This document shows positions 37,537 through 47,689 of a stretch of 64,000 bases of DNA, piece after piece; positions within the stretch are counted from its first letter, which is position 1, and every line of letters starts with the position of its first letter. The stretch lies in NCBI RefSeq assembly GCF_035582795.1, contig NC_134367.1:88767062-88831061 (forward strand), given 5' to 3'. The stretch is from Mycteria americana (Eukaryota > Chordata > Aves > Ciconiiformes > Ciconiidae). The position numbers and the translations under genes are program-made. The notes under the pieces are model-generated. The model saw only the letters and a list, made by a program, of their open reading frames with translations, had not been told where the DNA came from and made no database searches.

Positions 37537-37556
37537 TAGGTATTATTAGGTATTAT
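37537..37556. repeat. 10-bp tandem duplication
   Basis: The unit taggtattat occurs twice in direct succession within an AT-rich context that holds further imperfect tattat words upstream. It is a slippage product. Confidence 0.9.
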
Positions 37557-38596
37557 GCCCATGGTTGGACAGATAGGAAGAAATGAGGTAACGCTCATGG
37601 GAGCTTAACCCTGTTGTCTTGAACAGGGGCTTTTCCCTGGTGCAAGACTATTCACTTTACCTAGTCACTCCACTTTGGTAAAGCTGTGAAAGCAGAATTG
37701 TTGCCCAACACCATGTCAGCACAGCATGTTACCAGTCATCGTATTAAACCATCGTAGCCAAGGTCATTAGAAGGACTTTAAATTCAGGGATCAAACTAAG
37801 TAAAACAGCCCAAAGTAGCAGATAGGTCAGTCTGTACAAGCTTGGTCTATGTAAAGTTAAGTTGACACTGGCTATCTGGGGAAGGAAATGTTCCAAAAGC
37901 CAGTTTTCACAGCGTGAAACCCAGAAAGGGCCACTACGGACAACGGTGAGGAGGTGAGGAAGCTGCTTGCTGGGAACGCTGAGCTTCCTTCTGTCCTCCT
38001 TGGAGACTGCCCCAAGCTGCTGCACGGCTTTAAATACTCCTCCAGGGATTACCCTTGGTATAATGTCGCCTTTTGCGGTCACACACAAGGAGAACTGTTA
38101 GTGGAGAGATTTTAGTTTGACTTTTTAAATGGCAGATTCTCTGCCACAGGAGAGGGGTGGCAGAAGGGGTTGCATTTTTAGGTGAAGCTCACAGAGAGAA
38201 TACCAGATGTGCCCCTCTGGGGAAGAAAAACTAAATTACAGTGCAAAAGGTGATCCAGCATTATACCCTTCTTCTTCCTCTTTCCCCTACCCCATCTGCT
38301 CCTCAGTTTTGCTTAATTATTTTCCTTTGTCCTTAAAATTTCCCGTACTCGCTTGTCTTTCTCTAGACTTACACAGGTCTTTAACCTTCCACTGACCCTT
38401 GAAAAGATCTTTCTTTTTAATTAGTCCTACCCTGCCCCTAATGCTATCATCTACTCATTCCCATCACTTGTAAAAGAATGCTCCGAACCCTGTAGAAACC
38501 CCATTGTACATTTTGATGTACTGGTACAGTCGGTGGTGGCTCTAACACTTTTTAGCTGGTGGGGAATCTCAGCAGAAAATTTTGTAGTAGACTTGG

Positions 38597-38624
38597 GTAT
38601 GTGTGTGTGAGCGTGTGTGTATGT
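38597..38624 (+). repeat. Imperfect (TG)n repeat
   Basis: TG units run across about 28 bases, interrupted by ta and agc. It is a short, partly decayed dinucleotide microsatellite. Confidence 0.85.
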
Positions 38625-40450
38625 ACACTACCAAAGGTTTAAGACAGCAATACCATACAGAGCAAGAACAGCACAGAGCATTCATTATTGATATAACACT
38701 GTCAAGGTGAGAACGTTCAGTTGTCATATGATGGAGAACAGAAAAAGTAGTCACCGTTATTTTGTAAAGGACCTTGTAGCTTTCTCCTGCCTGCCCCTTT
38801 TCAGGCTCGCCCTGTCGCTGTGAGCTCAGGGATAGTCAGGGAAACCCCCACTGAGGGCTACTGTGCAGGCACCATGTGCCCCCTCTGCCAGGGTGTACAG
38901 CCTCTCCTGGTGGGTCACCATGCTGGGCTTGGCTCTAGCAGGGGCAACATCTGCACTTCATGCATGGGGGAAATAAGTCTCAGAAAGATCTCACCAAAGG
39001 CTGTGAAGTTCTGATGGGGATGGTCCAACTGCTCTTACCCCATGGCAAGAGCACAGATACTTGTCTGTTTAAAAAGTGGGGTAAGGAGAATAAGATGGAC
39101 CCAAAGGCAGCATCAGCTGCAGGCAAGGGAGGAAGATGGTGGTCACCAAGGTGCTAGAGAGCGGCCTTAATTCTTTGCAAGATCCATGAGCTGTTATTGC
39201 CAGCAGAGTTAGAAACTCAGAGAGATGGGGATGGGGATGAGGTGGGGACAGATTAAGAAGAACTGCCAAGCCTGTGTAGTCTAGGTGGCAAAGTCACACT
39301 GCCCTACACGGTGACCTTCGGATCCCCTCCCTCACTCTAGTTAGCGCTCCCTCCCTGAGCAACTCCACTGAGACCAATTCACCGACCAAGCCGTTATTCC
39401 AAGTGATTCAGGGTACCAGAAACCAGCCCATCAGGAGGTCAGTATTACCATTTATTCATGCCTGTGTCAGAAAGCTTTCTTGACCTCAACATTTTAAGAT
39501 AGCAGGAGGGAAGCTTTAAAAGAGTACTGTTCATCTTTCAGGGCTGCTGGCTGGAGAATTTTTCCTGTACCAGCATTGTCACTGATTTGCACCCGAGTTT
39601 GGTTACGTTTCCTAAGCCTTTTGCATGATCATTCCACCACTGGTAAAGTGAAACCACCAATACTTGCCCACATGCTCTATCAATAGGCACAGGAAACAGT
39701 AAAAACACGGAAACTGTAACACAAATCCAAGTCCTCATGTGAAAGCTCTGTAAACATTAGCCATTAGTGTCTAAAAAGATCAACCAAAGAAATGTAATCC
39801 AAGTGCTAACAGGGATAAATCTATCTAGGCGTGGGGATTATGCAAAGTTTCCTAGGATTTTCTAAATATGGCTAAAATGTGAAGTTTCATTACCGGTTTG
39901 CTGTCTTAATTAACTAGTCTACTGAGCAATAAAATGCAGGAAGGTCTTGCCAGGAACAACCACCAGCTACTGAAGGGCATGTTACTTGGGGGAATCAGAT
40001 GAGGAAATTGGGTGCCCTGGAAGCACTCCTGCATGTCATGGCATTTGATCAAAGCAGGTTGTAAATGTTCTGCTTCATCAAATGATAGCTTCAACAGAAA
40101 GCAATCAACGCAGCAGGAGAGACAACCAATATAGGTTTCTGTATTTGTTATTCCTTTTTTTATATTTGTTATTTCTTTCATGTTTATTTTTGAGAGCAAG
40201 GGGTTGAGAAAGCCTTTAAAATAAAATGGACTTGGTGGTGTGGTTTCTGAACCATAATTTAGATTTTGGCTACTTGTTTTCCAAGTATATCAATGAATTC
40301 TCGCTTCCTTCTCTGTTCTTTCAGCTAGACGCATCTCCAAAACTTATTGGGGGAAGAGATGCTCCTTAAATAAGGTAACCTATTATTAGCACCATGCTTC
40401 CAAATATAATATCCCTATTGTCTTAACTATGTTACTATGGTGGCCAATTT

Positions 40451-40495
40451 GGAATGGCATGGAAAAGCTTTTGGAGGTTTTCCATGCCAGATTCC
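40451..40495. repeat. Inverted repeat with 16-bp stem and 2-base bulge
   Basis: The left arm ggaat-ggcatggaaaa (40451-40466) pairs with ttttccatgcc-ag-attcc (40478-40495), where AG is a bulge and the 11 bases between are the loop. The inner 11 pairs are perfect. The RNA form would be a compact hairpin, shorter than a microRNA precursor. The origin is unknown, and no transposon ends are visible. Confidence 0.85.
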
Positions 40496-41722
40496 CTGCC
40501 TTGGAGCATGGAGCAAGCTTAGTTTGCTAATTATAACTGTGGGCTTTTCCAGACGCCATGCCCCTTCCAGCCAGAATGGGTACGATGTCAGAGTTTTGAT
40601 GGGCATGACCTCATCTTGCCTGATGCCACGTGTTTCTTCCAAGGTGAACTAATCTTCACATTCCTGGACATCAGCAGTGTGTAACCTAGTTTATGCCAAT
40701 GCCATGGATGTTCTAACAACAGGAGAAATGTATCAGGTTTAATAATTATGAGTCATCTAATTCCTAATAATAATAACTGAAGTTGAAATATCGAAAGTAC
40801 TCACATAGACAAGGCGAACCTATGTACAATTTTGGGTTGTTGAGTTTGGTTTTTTTTTTAATGTCAAAAATTTAATTTAACTTACCCCTCACGAATGTAC
40901 CTATTACACTCTTCCACAGCCCAAACCCTACCATCCTTACTTGCAAGACCTCTGCCTGGTTCCAGGTCTCTACCGAACCCCAGCTGCCAGTTGTTCTGCA
41001 CATCTATTTTGTGCTCTGCACAAACCAGGGTTATAACACAGAGTAAGTAATACATGGACCGATATTTTCTTCTGGATCTGGGTAGCATTTTGAAGACTTA
41101 GACTACAAGCAAATGTAAGGCCACAGACCCTAATTTTGCAAACACTGTGCCCCTGGAGCCATTACTACCTCTGGGACACTTGCCACCACTCATGGCCTTG
41201 GGAGTACCCCAAACTGCTTCAATGCAGAGTTAGTCACATCAGCTGAAATCACCTTCACCCCTGATTTGTGCTCACTCACTGCCATGGGAGAAGGAGCAGT
41301 ACCAGCTTTTCCACCCCTCGCAGAAGAAAGGTGGAAGCAGCCAGCGGGGATCGGTGATACTTTTGACCTTTTGCAAGGTAAACGTGTGGCTGTGGTCTCC
41401 CTTCTGTTGGCAACCTCAGCTTTAGCAGGCACACCGCTTTCCACAAGTGGAAGGTTAGTTTCCTGTCTCAAATCCCAAATTAATGGTATTTCTTGCATGA
41501 AAACAGTAGGGAAGATTAGGGCTTAGTTTGATACATATCACCAGTATTGAGACCTCTCTCAAAAGAATCTGAAGAGTTTTGGCCTGGGGTAATAAACCTC
41601 ATAGAGGGACTTAAAAACATCCATCATCACTGAAAGTACATTTAACTGAAACACTGGATTTTTGTTGCAGAAAATAAGGATGACGTTATCAAAGCTACTA
41701 TAGAATATATAAAACATATGAA

Positions 41723-41783
41723 GGGGGGGGTTTCTTTCTTTGCTTTTTGTTTTTTTTGGGGGGGCTGTGTTTTGTTTTTTTTA
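41723..41783 (+). repeat. Alternating G-run and T-run low-complexity tract
   Basis: A G8 run is followed by a T-rich stretch, a T8 run, a G7 run and another T-rich stretch. Homopolymer lengths in such tracts are error-prone. It has no coding meaning. Confidence 0.9.
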
Positions 41784-42607
41784 AGTGGTGTTTGTCTACC
41801 TACAGTTGCAACTATGTCCTTTGGAATACATAACATAATGTGTTGCTGCAGGAGCCCAGATACTTCAGTTATTTTAGGGCAGTTATGTCAGAATGAAAGA
41901 AAAAAAAAAAACCTCTCAGTGCTTTACATTTAAAAACTACTGGCATGACATGTGCTAATTCATTAAAAAAAAATCTCATTCATCAAAACAATTCATTTTT
42001 TGTTTGAACAGGCTGAATAAACAATTTCTTACTGATTTAATCCTGGCAGCCTTTCTAGCGACAAGTGGCTCCAGTTCATGCACAAGCACCACAGTGTCCT
42101 TAAGTATCAAGAACAAATTGGGTACATAAAGGACATCTAGTGATCACCTCTGCATGACTGCCCAGCATTCCCACTCGCCTTTTTCTCCCCCTTTTTTCAT
42201 TATTTCTCTATTGTAGCAAATGCCATTAAAATCTTGAGTTTATCAGAACATTCTGAGAAACATCTGGGTTGGATCCTTTCTCTTCTTTCTCCTGCCAATG
42301 ATGGGCTGACATGGCACGAAACATTGTCCTGAATCAGCACTAGATTGTGTACTTTCAAAAAAGGTCACAGAATAGTGCTGGAACAGTGAACAGCCGCTTG
42401 GAAATGTGCTTACTGTAGAGCTCACTCTTGTGAAAATAGAGGAAAACTTACAATATTTTCAATACTTTGAAAGGTATACATTTGTTTTGATTATTATTTC
42501 CTTTTTCAATCAGCCAGGAAGTATAAAAGCAAAATCTTTGTGCACCATGATGAAGAATAAGTGCTAATATCCAACAGCTACATAGGTGTGTGGCAAAAAA
42601 AAAAAAA

Positions 42608-42756
42608 TACTTTAAAAATAGATGAACATCTAGTCCACTTGCCCTGACGTGGTCAGGCAGTTGGACTAGATGATCTTTGTGGGCCCCTTCCAACTGAACT
42701 ATTCTAGCCCAGTCTTGTCTAGTTTAGTTCTGTTCTATTCTGTTCTGTTCTGTTCT
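42608..42756 (+). mobile_element. CR1 LINE 3' end, 5'-truncated
   Basis: The segment cagttggactagatgatctt followed by gggccccttccaactgaact and attcta is the hallmark 3' terminus of avian and reptilian CR1 retrotransposons, read on the plus strand. It is followed by a pentanucleotide tail made of ttctg units (42727-42756), in the place where CR1 has its short 3' repeats. CR1 copies are normally cut short at the 5' end, as here: the clear match covers about 42649-42716, and the A13 run at 42595-42607 just upstream is either unrelated or marks the insertion site. No coding part of ORF2 is present. This copy is the least diverged CR1 in the window and the strongest evidence for a sauropsid genome. 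Confidence 0.88.
42727..42756 (+). repeat. (TTCTG)n tail of the CR1 copy
   Basis: The pentamer gttct is repeated six times, with one attct variant, directly after the CR1 3' terminus. It probably expanded from the CR1 terminal repeat. Confidence 0.85.
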
Positions 42757-45549
42757 AAGTCACTGGGTTCTTCTCTGAGTCAGGTCCAGCCAATCTGAGA
42801 CAAACCACCTCTCACACTAAGTGGTTGTCTGTCTCCGTACTCTGAACTTCTGAATGGGTTCCTCAGTTCGGCACTATTTGGCTACTCACTGCACTATCTT
42901 TCAGGACAGTTTTGCCTTGAAACACCCTCTTTTACTTGAGATCTGTTTCTTTTGCCAATGTAGCCATGCTACCATTTTAGTGATGAACATAAATTTTTCT
43001 CGTTTTTTGTGAGGGCAAGCTCTGAAGAGCGACAGCTTTCATGTAATGGGCACCCGTCTGTTTTCCTTTTGGTGCACCAGCCATATCACCATTAACTTTC
43101 AAACTCCATATGCAACGCCTAACTCTGTCTGTGAAATACACACAGCCTCTTCCATGGTGACTGGGAGCCAAGGCAGGGAGAAGCAAGGAGACTTGGTCTA
43201 CTTGATTGGTAGTATCCACAATGAAATGGGAGCCAGCAGAGGAAAGCCAGCTTATTTCAGCTAATGAGAGCCAGGAAAAAAACTGATCTCTTCTTTCATA
43301 TTCTGGGATATTTTTCAGGCTTGACCAAGATTAACAATGATCTTTTTTTATCTTGTCAGATATATTTTAGCAGTATGGATAAATACAAGAGTTTTTCACA
43401 TCCATCTTCTGGTCAATTTTCATCAGAAGATTCCATATAGCAGGAGGACACTGCTATGAGGACACTGATAGGTAGAAATGTAAACTTTTCAGTGGCACTC
43501 AGCACTTAATTTTCCCCTCACAGACCAGGATTCTGGACTTCCCCAACTACAAACATATCAGCTTAAACATGGGTTTGCCAACAACAGCAAAATTTAGGTT
43601 ATAACTTCCAGAATTAAAATACTTTTCCTACAAAATCACATGTAGAAGTAAGATTTTTTCCTAAAACTTCCCCATGTGTCCTTGCTACATGTATCCTTAA
43701 AAACTACATGACCTTGAGCTGAGCAGTTGGTACTTGTATTAGTCAGTACTTCCAACTATAATTCGCATCTTTAAGAAGAAATCCCACCCTGTTTTAGTGG
43801 GAACAAATTGAAAAACCAACTAACAAAGAAAAAAAACCTTGAAAAAGCTCAGCTCTGCCCCTCCTTGGTATGCTGTAAGCTTAGATATCCTCCTCTCCTC
43901 CTCTTCCAAGTGCACACAAGGAAGGAAGGGAGCCTGGCAGTTACCAAATGATTTACAGAAAATCAAATCAACACGTGAGAGTTTCCAGAGACTTTTAAAA
44001 ACATTTCATTGCATATGTTCAAATGAAAGCCCGTGCAGGGTTTTTTTTGGTTTGGCTGATCACTTTTTCCATGAAAGTCATTTAAAGCTGATGGTTGGAG
44101 CCATTTTTATTTTTTAATTAAAGCCTAATGATGGTGGAAGGCAGGGAGGACTCTGCCAGCCTGATAAAAGTAGTATGGATGAGTGTGGAAGATACTCATC
44201 ACAACACGCAAGCTGCCCATGCACTGGGCACTCTGCGGCACACATTGGGTAGCTGTCACCGTTATGTTGCCATTAATCTCATGTGGGAAAAAACCCCAGG
44301 ACTGATTTTGACCTCACGGTCTCTGACGGTCTCCAAGCAGGAATTTAACCAGGGGAGAAGAGAAGAGCAAAGTGGCCAAGGCAGAGGGGGGAGTGGAGCC
44401 AAGCAGTCCAAGTTCTTCTTACACCTGGGAAGGGAAGACATAAGCTTTAGATCTCATGCCTTACAGACTCATGGCACAAAACCATATTTTCACGTAATAT
44501 TGATGGGGGACTGGCTGCAGCACTTTGAACTCTTGAGAAAAGCAAATGTTAGGAGAGAGATCTGACCACTCTGCCTCTAGACACTGCTCTTTTTAGGGTC
44601 CCCAGTAAGAGGATGAACACGTTACACCTTCTAGGGGATCCGCAAGCAGAAGGTAAGCAAGGCTTTGGAGCATTGTTTTCACTGAGTATTAGGAGGACAC
44701 TTATAATGCAGTCAGAGAGCTTCCACCACTTCAGAATTAAAAAGTGGGTCCCGCAACTGGATGGGATAAGGTTCGCATTCCTGTTTCCCCATCTCTTTCC
44801 TCTCTGCCATTCCTCCTCAGAGCAGGCTCAATGCCTTCTCATCTCACTCAGAGCCAGCTTTGCACACAACATTTCTTCTTCCAGTTTGCATCTTTTTGTC
44901 CTTCTCTTCTTTTACTCTCAAGCTTCCCCTTCAACCCCAGCTTGCTTTCTGTCCCTCATCGCCTCCCCCCATCTCCCACACCCTCCGCGCAGCCCCCAGC
45001 TCCTTCTGCTGCTGTGGGACCAAGCGGTGCCGGAAAATGTCCTCCTCTGCCATGGGCGGAGGTGGCAGGTTTAGGAGGGCTGGTGGGCCCTGGAGGGATT
45101 TGCAGTGGTGACTCCTGCATGCCTGCCTGCGGGTGCAGAGAGACCCAGCACCATGAATCTGTACTCCCTTTGCATTTGGAAGATTTTTTTGGGTAATAGT
45201 GGGAGGAATTAATTCCTTAGGAAACATCTGTTGCCATATAATATTGGAATAAAGCAGCAAAATGGGAAGCTCCTCACCTCGAATTGTGTCACTTTAAAAG
45301 CCGCCACTCCCAGTTTTTGCAGCAAAACAAAGAAGGTCTTGTTGGGGTAGTGGGCACCACTTCCCCTGCAGCTGGTGCTGGAGGTGGAATAGCTTTCCTT
45401 GCCAGTTGTGGGCTACTTCACAGATGTCCTTTTGTTCCCCTTTCACACTAGCCACAATTTCCTCTTAAACTTTAATCCTCTCTCGGTTTCTAATGTATGC
45501 AAATATATGCCAAAAATCAAGTCGGAGATACAAGACATAGCAAGTTATT

Positions 45550-45571
45550 GGGGTGGGGGTGGGAGGGAGGG
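45550..45571 (+). other. G-quadruplex-forming motif
   Basis: Four or more G runs of at least three bases with single-base spacers: ggggt, gggggt, ggga, ggga and ggg. This meets the usual pattern for an intramolecular G-quadruplex. No promoter or transcript end can be assigned beside it, so a role is unproven. Confidence 0.75.
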
Positions 45572-46600
45572 AGACGAGGAGGCAGTGGAATTTCTTTGTT
45601 AGTATAAATGTTTCAAGGATCAAAACTGTTTAGAAAAATATCTGAAAGCAAAGAGCAAAGCACCTTTATTATTCGTGCTAACCTGTGAGAACAGGGAACA
45701 GCTGAATTTTCTATGCTGCACAGTTTACATGAAAAGGGCTCTCAGAGCAAGGAAGAAAACATCTGCTTGTCCTCCCAGTATGCCAGGTTTCAGCCAACGT
45801 GCTGATGGAGGAGAGGCTTTCCCCCTCCTGGGATTCTTCAGGATTCCCATTTTGCCTCCTCCTAGGTCCAGGCCAGCAGTACGCCTCACCTCCCACGGCT
45901 GTTCAAGTCGCACGAGCAACTGCTTGGAGGAACTAGTTCTCAAAAGAAGCAAATACACACGGTCATCTCCAGCAACAGATGAAGAGCATGGAGAAAAGCT
46001 TTAAACATAAGCAAAAAAAATCCAAACTGAACCAAAAAAAAAAAAGATAGAAGCATTAATTGCCACTCAAGTGGGAAAATCTTTCTGGTGGCGCATCCAA
46101 GGGCCAGGCCAGTGATGTGGGAGCAGGTCAGGAGATGAGAGACTGGTTCCATCGCTGGCTGCCATTACCCTGGGTAGCTTGTGTACCTCCTCACTTCCCA
46201 GCATGTAAAACAAGGCTTTGGATGCTGGAAACTGTGAAGGACTTGAAGGTCTCTTCAGAAAAATTAGGAGATTTTTTTATTTTATTTACCCTGAGGGAAC
46301 AAAAGGGAAAACAGTTATAATGGGTGCCACAACCTCTGCCTTTCCACCTTCTGAATGGAAACAGTTGCCTAATGCCCCCAGCATACCAGCTAAAACTCAC
46401 GACCACCGTAAGTGGGTGCAAACCAGTCGCATTCAATGAATGTCTGTCCCCTCATCTTTGTGCAGTGCTTAGTTTTCTTCATAAACCAGAAAACTAAGAT
46501 AACTGCTGAGATTGAAGGCTTTTGGAAAGGAAGCTTCCTGTGCAGTTCACGCACATCTACTCTGTTCTTTGTCTCCTCATTTCTTTTTAATGGCACCCGC

Positions 46601-46740
46601 TTCTCTCTGTGCTCCTCACCTTCCTCTCACCTCCCTCTGTTCCTTTGGTCGACCTTCTCATCTCCACTGCTCCTGCCATCATGTTCTACTGTTCTACTGT
46701 CTACCAGAGTCTTTCTCTTTCCCTCAGTCCCTTAAGTCCT
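46601..46740 (+). repeat. Pyrimidine-rich tract
   Basis: The stretch is dominated by C and T, in words such as ttctctctgtgctcctcacc and ctccctctgttcctttgg, with an 8-bp tandem duplication gttctact at about 46683-46698. It explains the Ser/Leu/Phe-rich open frames here. Confidence 0.7.
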
Positions 46741-47551
46741 CCACATTTGTGAATATCATGTTAAAAAAAAACATTGTGCAACCTAACTTGTAATTTTGAA
46801 AAGCTGAGTGGTAACCTTTTGATAGAAAGGGATCTTTTGGTCCCAGAAACCTTGGGTTGTATTAAAGAATACAGAAGAAGAGGGGGAGATGAAAAGCCTG
46901 GTTTAAATTGGTTGCTTGTTGGTTCAAACTGAAAAACATACACCAGGAGGTCTTCTCTCTGAGTCCTTTGTGCAGAACTCACCACGGCAGGGGAGTTTTC
47001 TCTATGAAATGGTGCATTCCTATATGAAGAAACACGTGTACAACCAAGACGCAATGCTGTTGTGGTCTCACTGGGTGTTAGGTGTCCCCCCCTAGTTCCA
47101 TCACATATAGGTCTACTACAGTTCCCTCTTGTTCCTCTCCTGTTGCTCCCTTGGGCTGTCAAGGTTGCGGCGTGAACACCAGCCGCCAGCAGCTTGGGAG
47201 TGCTGGTTCAGCCTCCACCGGGCTGACACAGCAGTTGTCACTGGCATGGGATCATCTGAAAGCTGAAGTGCTGTGGGCCTCGGGCATTTAGCACGTGCTG
47301 TTGCTGGCCAAAGGAAACATGAAGCCTGCTGGCCAGGATGTATCTTACTAATCTCCTTTTAACAAATTTATGGATAGCAATCTCATGAAGGTTTTCACTA
47401 GACTCATCTATTAATTTGAGAAGCTATTCATTTCAATCCAAGAATCTAGATTATATTAAGATTTTTATGTAGGTCCATAAGATGATATCTGAATGCCTCA
47501 GCATCTTTAACATAGTCATTCATCATGAATGTCTCAGTGAGGTAAACCAGT

Positions 47552-47682
47552 GCTATCGTTTCTCATTTTCAGAAATGGAGAAGGAAGGTATGGAAGGTTA
47601 AATTGCTTGCCTGATTTAATCACCCACAGGAAGTCTATGACAGAGCCTGAAGTAAGAGACAGCTCTCTGAATTGCACTACCA
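47552..47682 (+). mobile_element. MIR SINE remnant (central and 3' part)
   Basis: The sequence follows the MIR consensus in order: tttctcattttcagaaatgg (compare ccattttacagatgagg), ggaaggttaaattgcttgcc (compare gagaggttaagtaacttgcc), taatcacccacaggaagtc (compare ggtcacacagctagtaag), atgacagagcctgaag (compare tggcagagctggga) and acagctctctga (compare caggtctctga). The 5' tRNA-like head is not visible, as is common. MIR elements are ancient amniote SINEs and are inactive. The copy is strongly diverged and has no flanking duplication that I can see. Confidence 0.75.
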
Positions 47683-47689
47683 TCCCCAC

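Larger units (their letters stand above)
28270..38000. other. Non-coding block with decayed repeats and structural motifs
   Basis: No coding gene is recognised. The block holds a MIR fragment (32389-32462), several remnants of an ancient palindromic repeat (30293-30370, 32086-32120, 33127-33183, 33611-33748, 37357-37430), a perfect hairpin (34020-34062), a purine tract (35148-35234) and a CpG-rich patch (35490-35640). A good splice-acceptor look-alike (a long pyrimidine stretch then ctctgcag) ends at 29020, but no matching exon or donor could be supported. The section 29290-29470 has loosely repeated GGNACAG-type words. Confidence 0.6.
38000..42590. other. Non-coding block
   Basis: No gene is recognised. 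The stretch holds an imperfect TG repeat (38597-38624), an inverted repeat at 40451-40495, and alternating G and T runs at 41723-41783. The GC-richer piece at 38780-39260 contains several GGGG runs (gatggggatggggatgaggtgggg) and overlapping unsupported frames. The rest is ordinary AT-rich sequence. Confidence 0.6.
42760..47540. other. Non-coding block
   Basis: No gene is recognised. Short frames on both strands overlap, for example 44128-44565 (145 codons), 44613-45074 (153) and 44744-45196 (150), all plus; two of these pass through a pyrimidine-rich stretch and none has a known domain. A G-quadruplex-like motif lies at 45550-45571, and a pyrimidine-rich run at 46601-46740. A short direct repeat, gaggacactg, occurs twice at about 43445-43470. 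Confidence 0.6.

Noticed and set aside
44613..45196. Two overlapping plus-strand frames of 153 and 150 codons
   Set aside because: Both are open over the same C/T-rich stretch in different frames, which points to composition, not coding.
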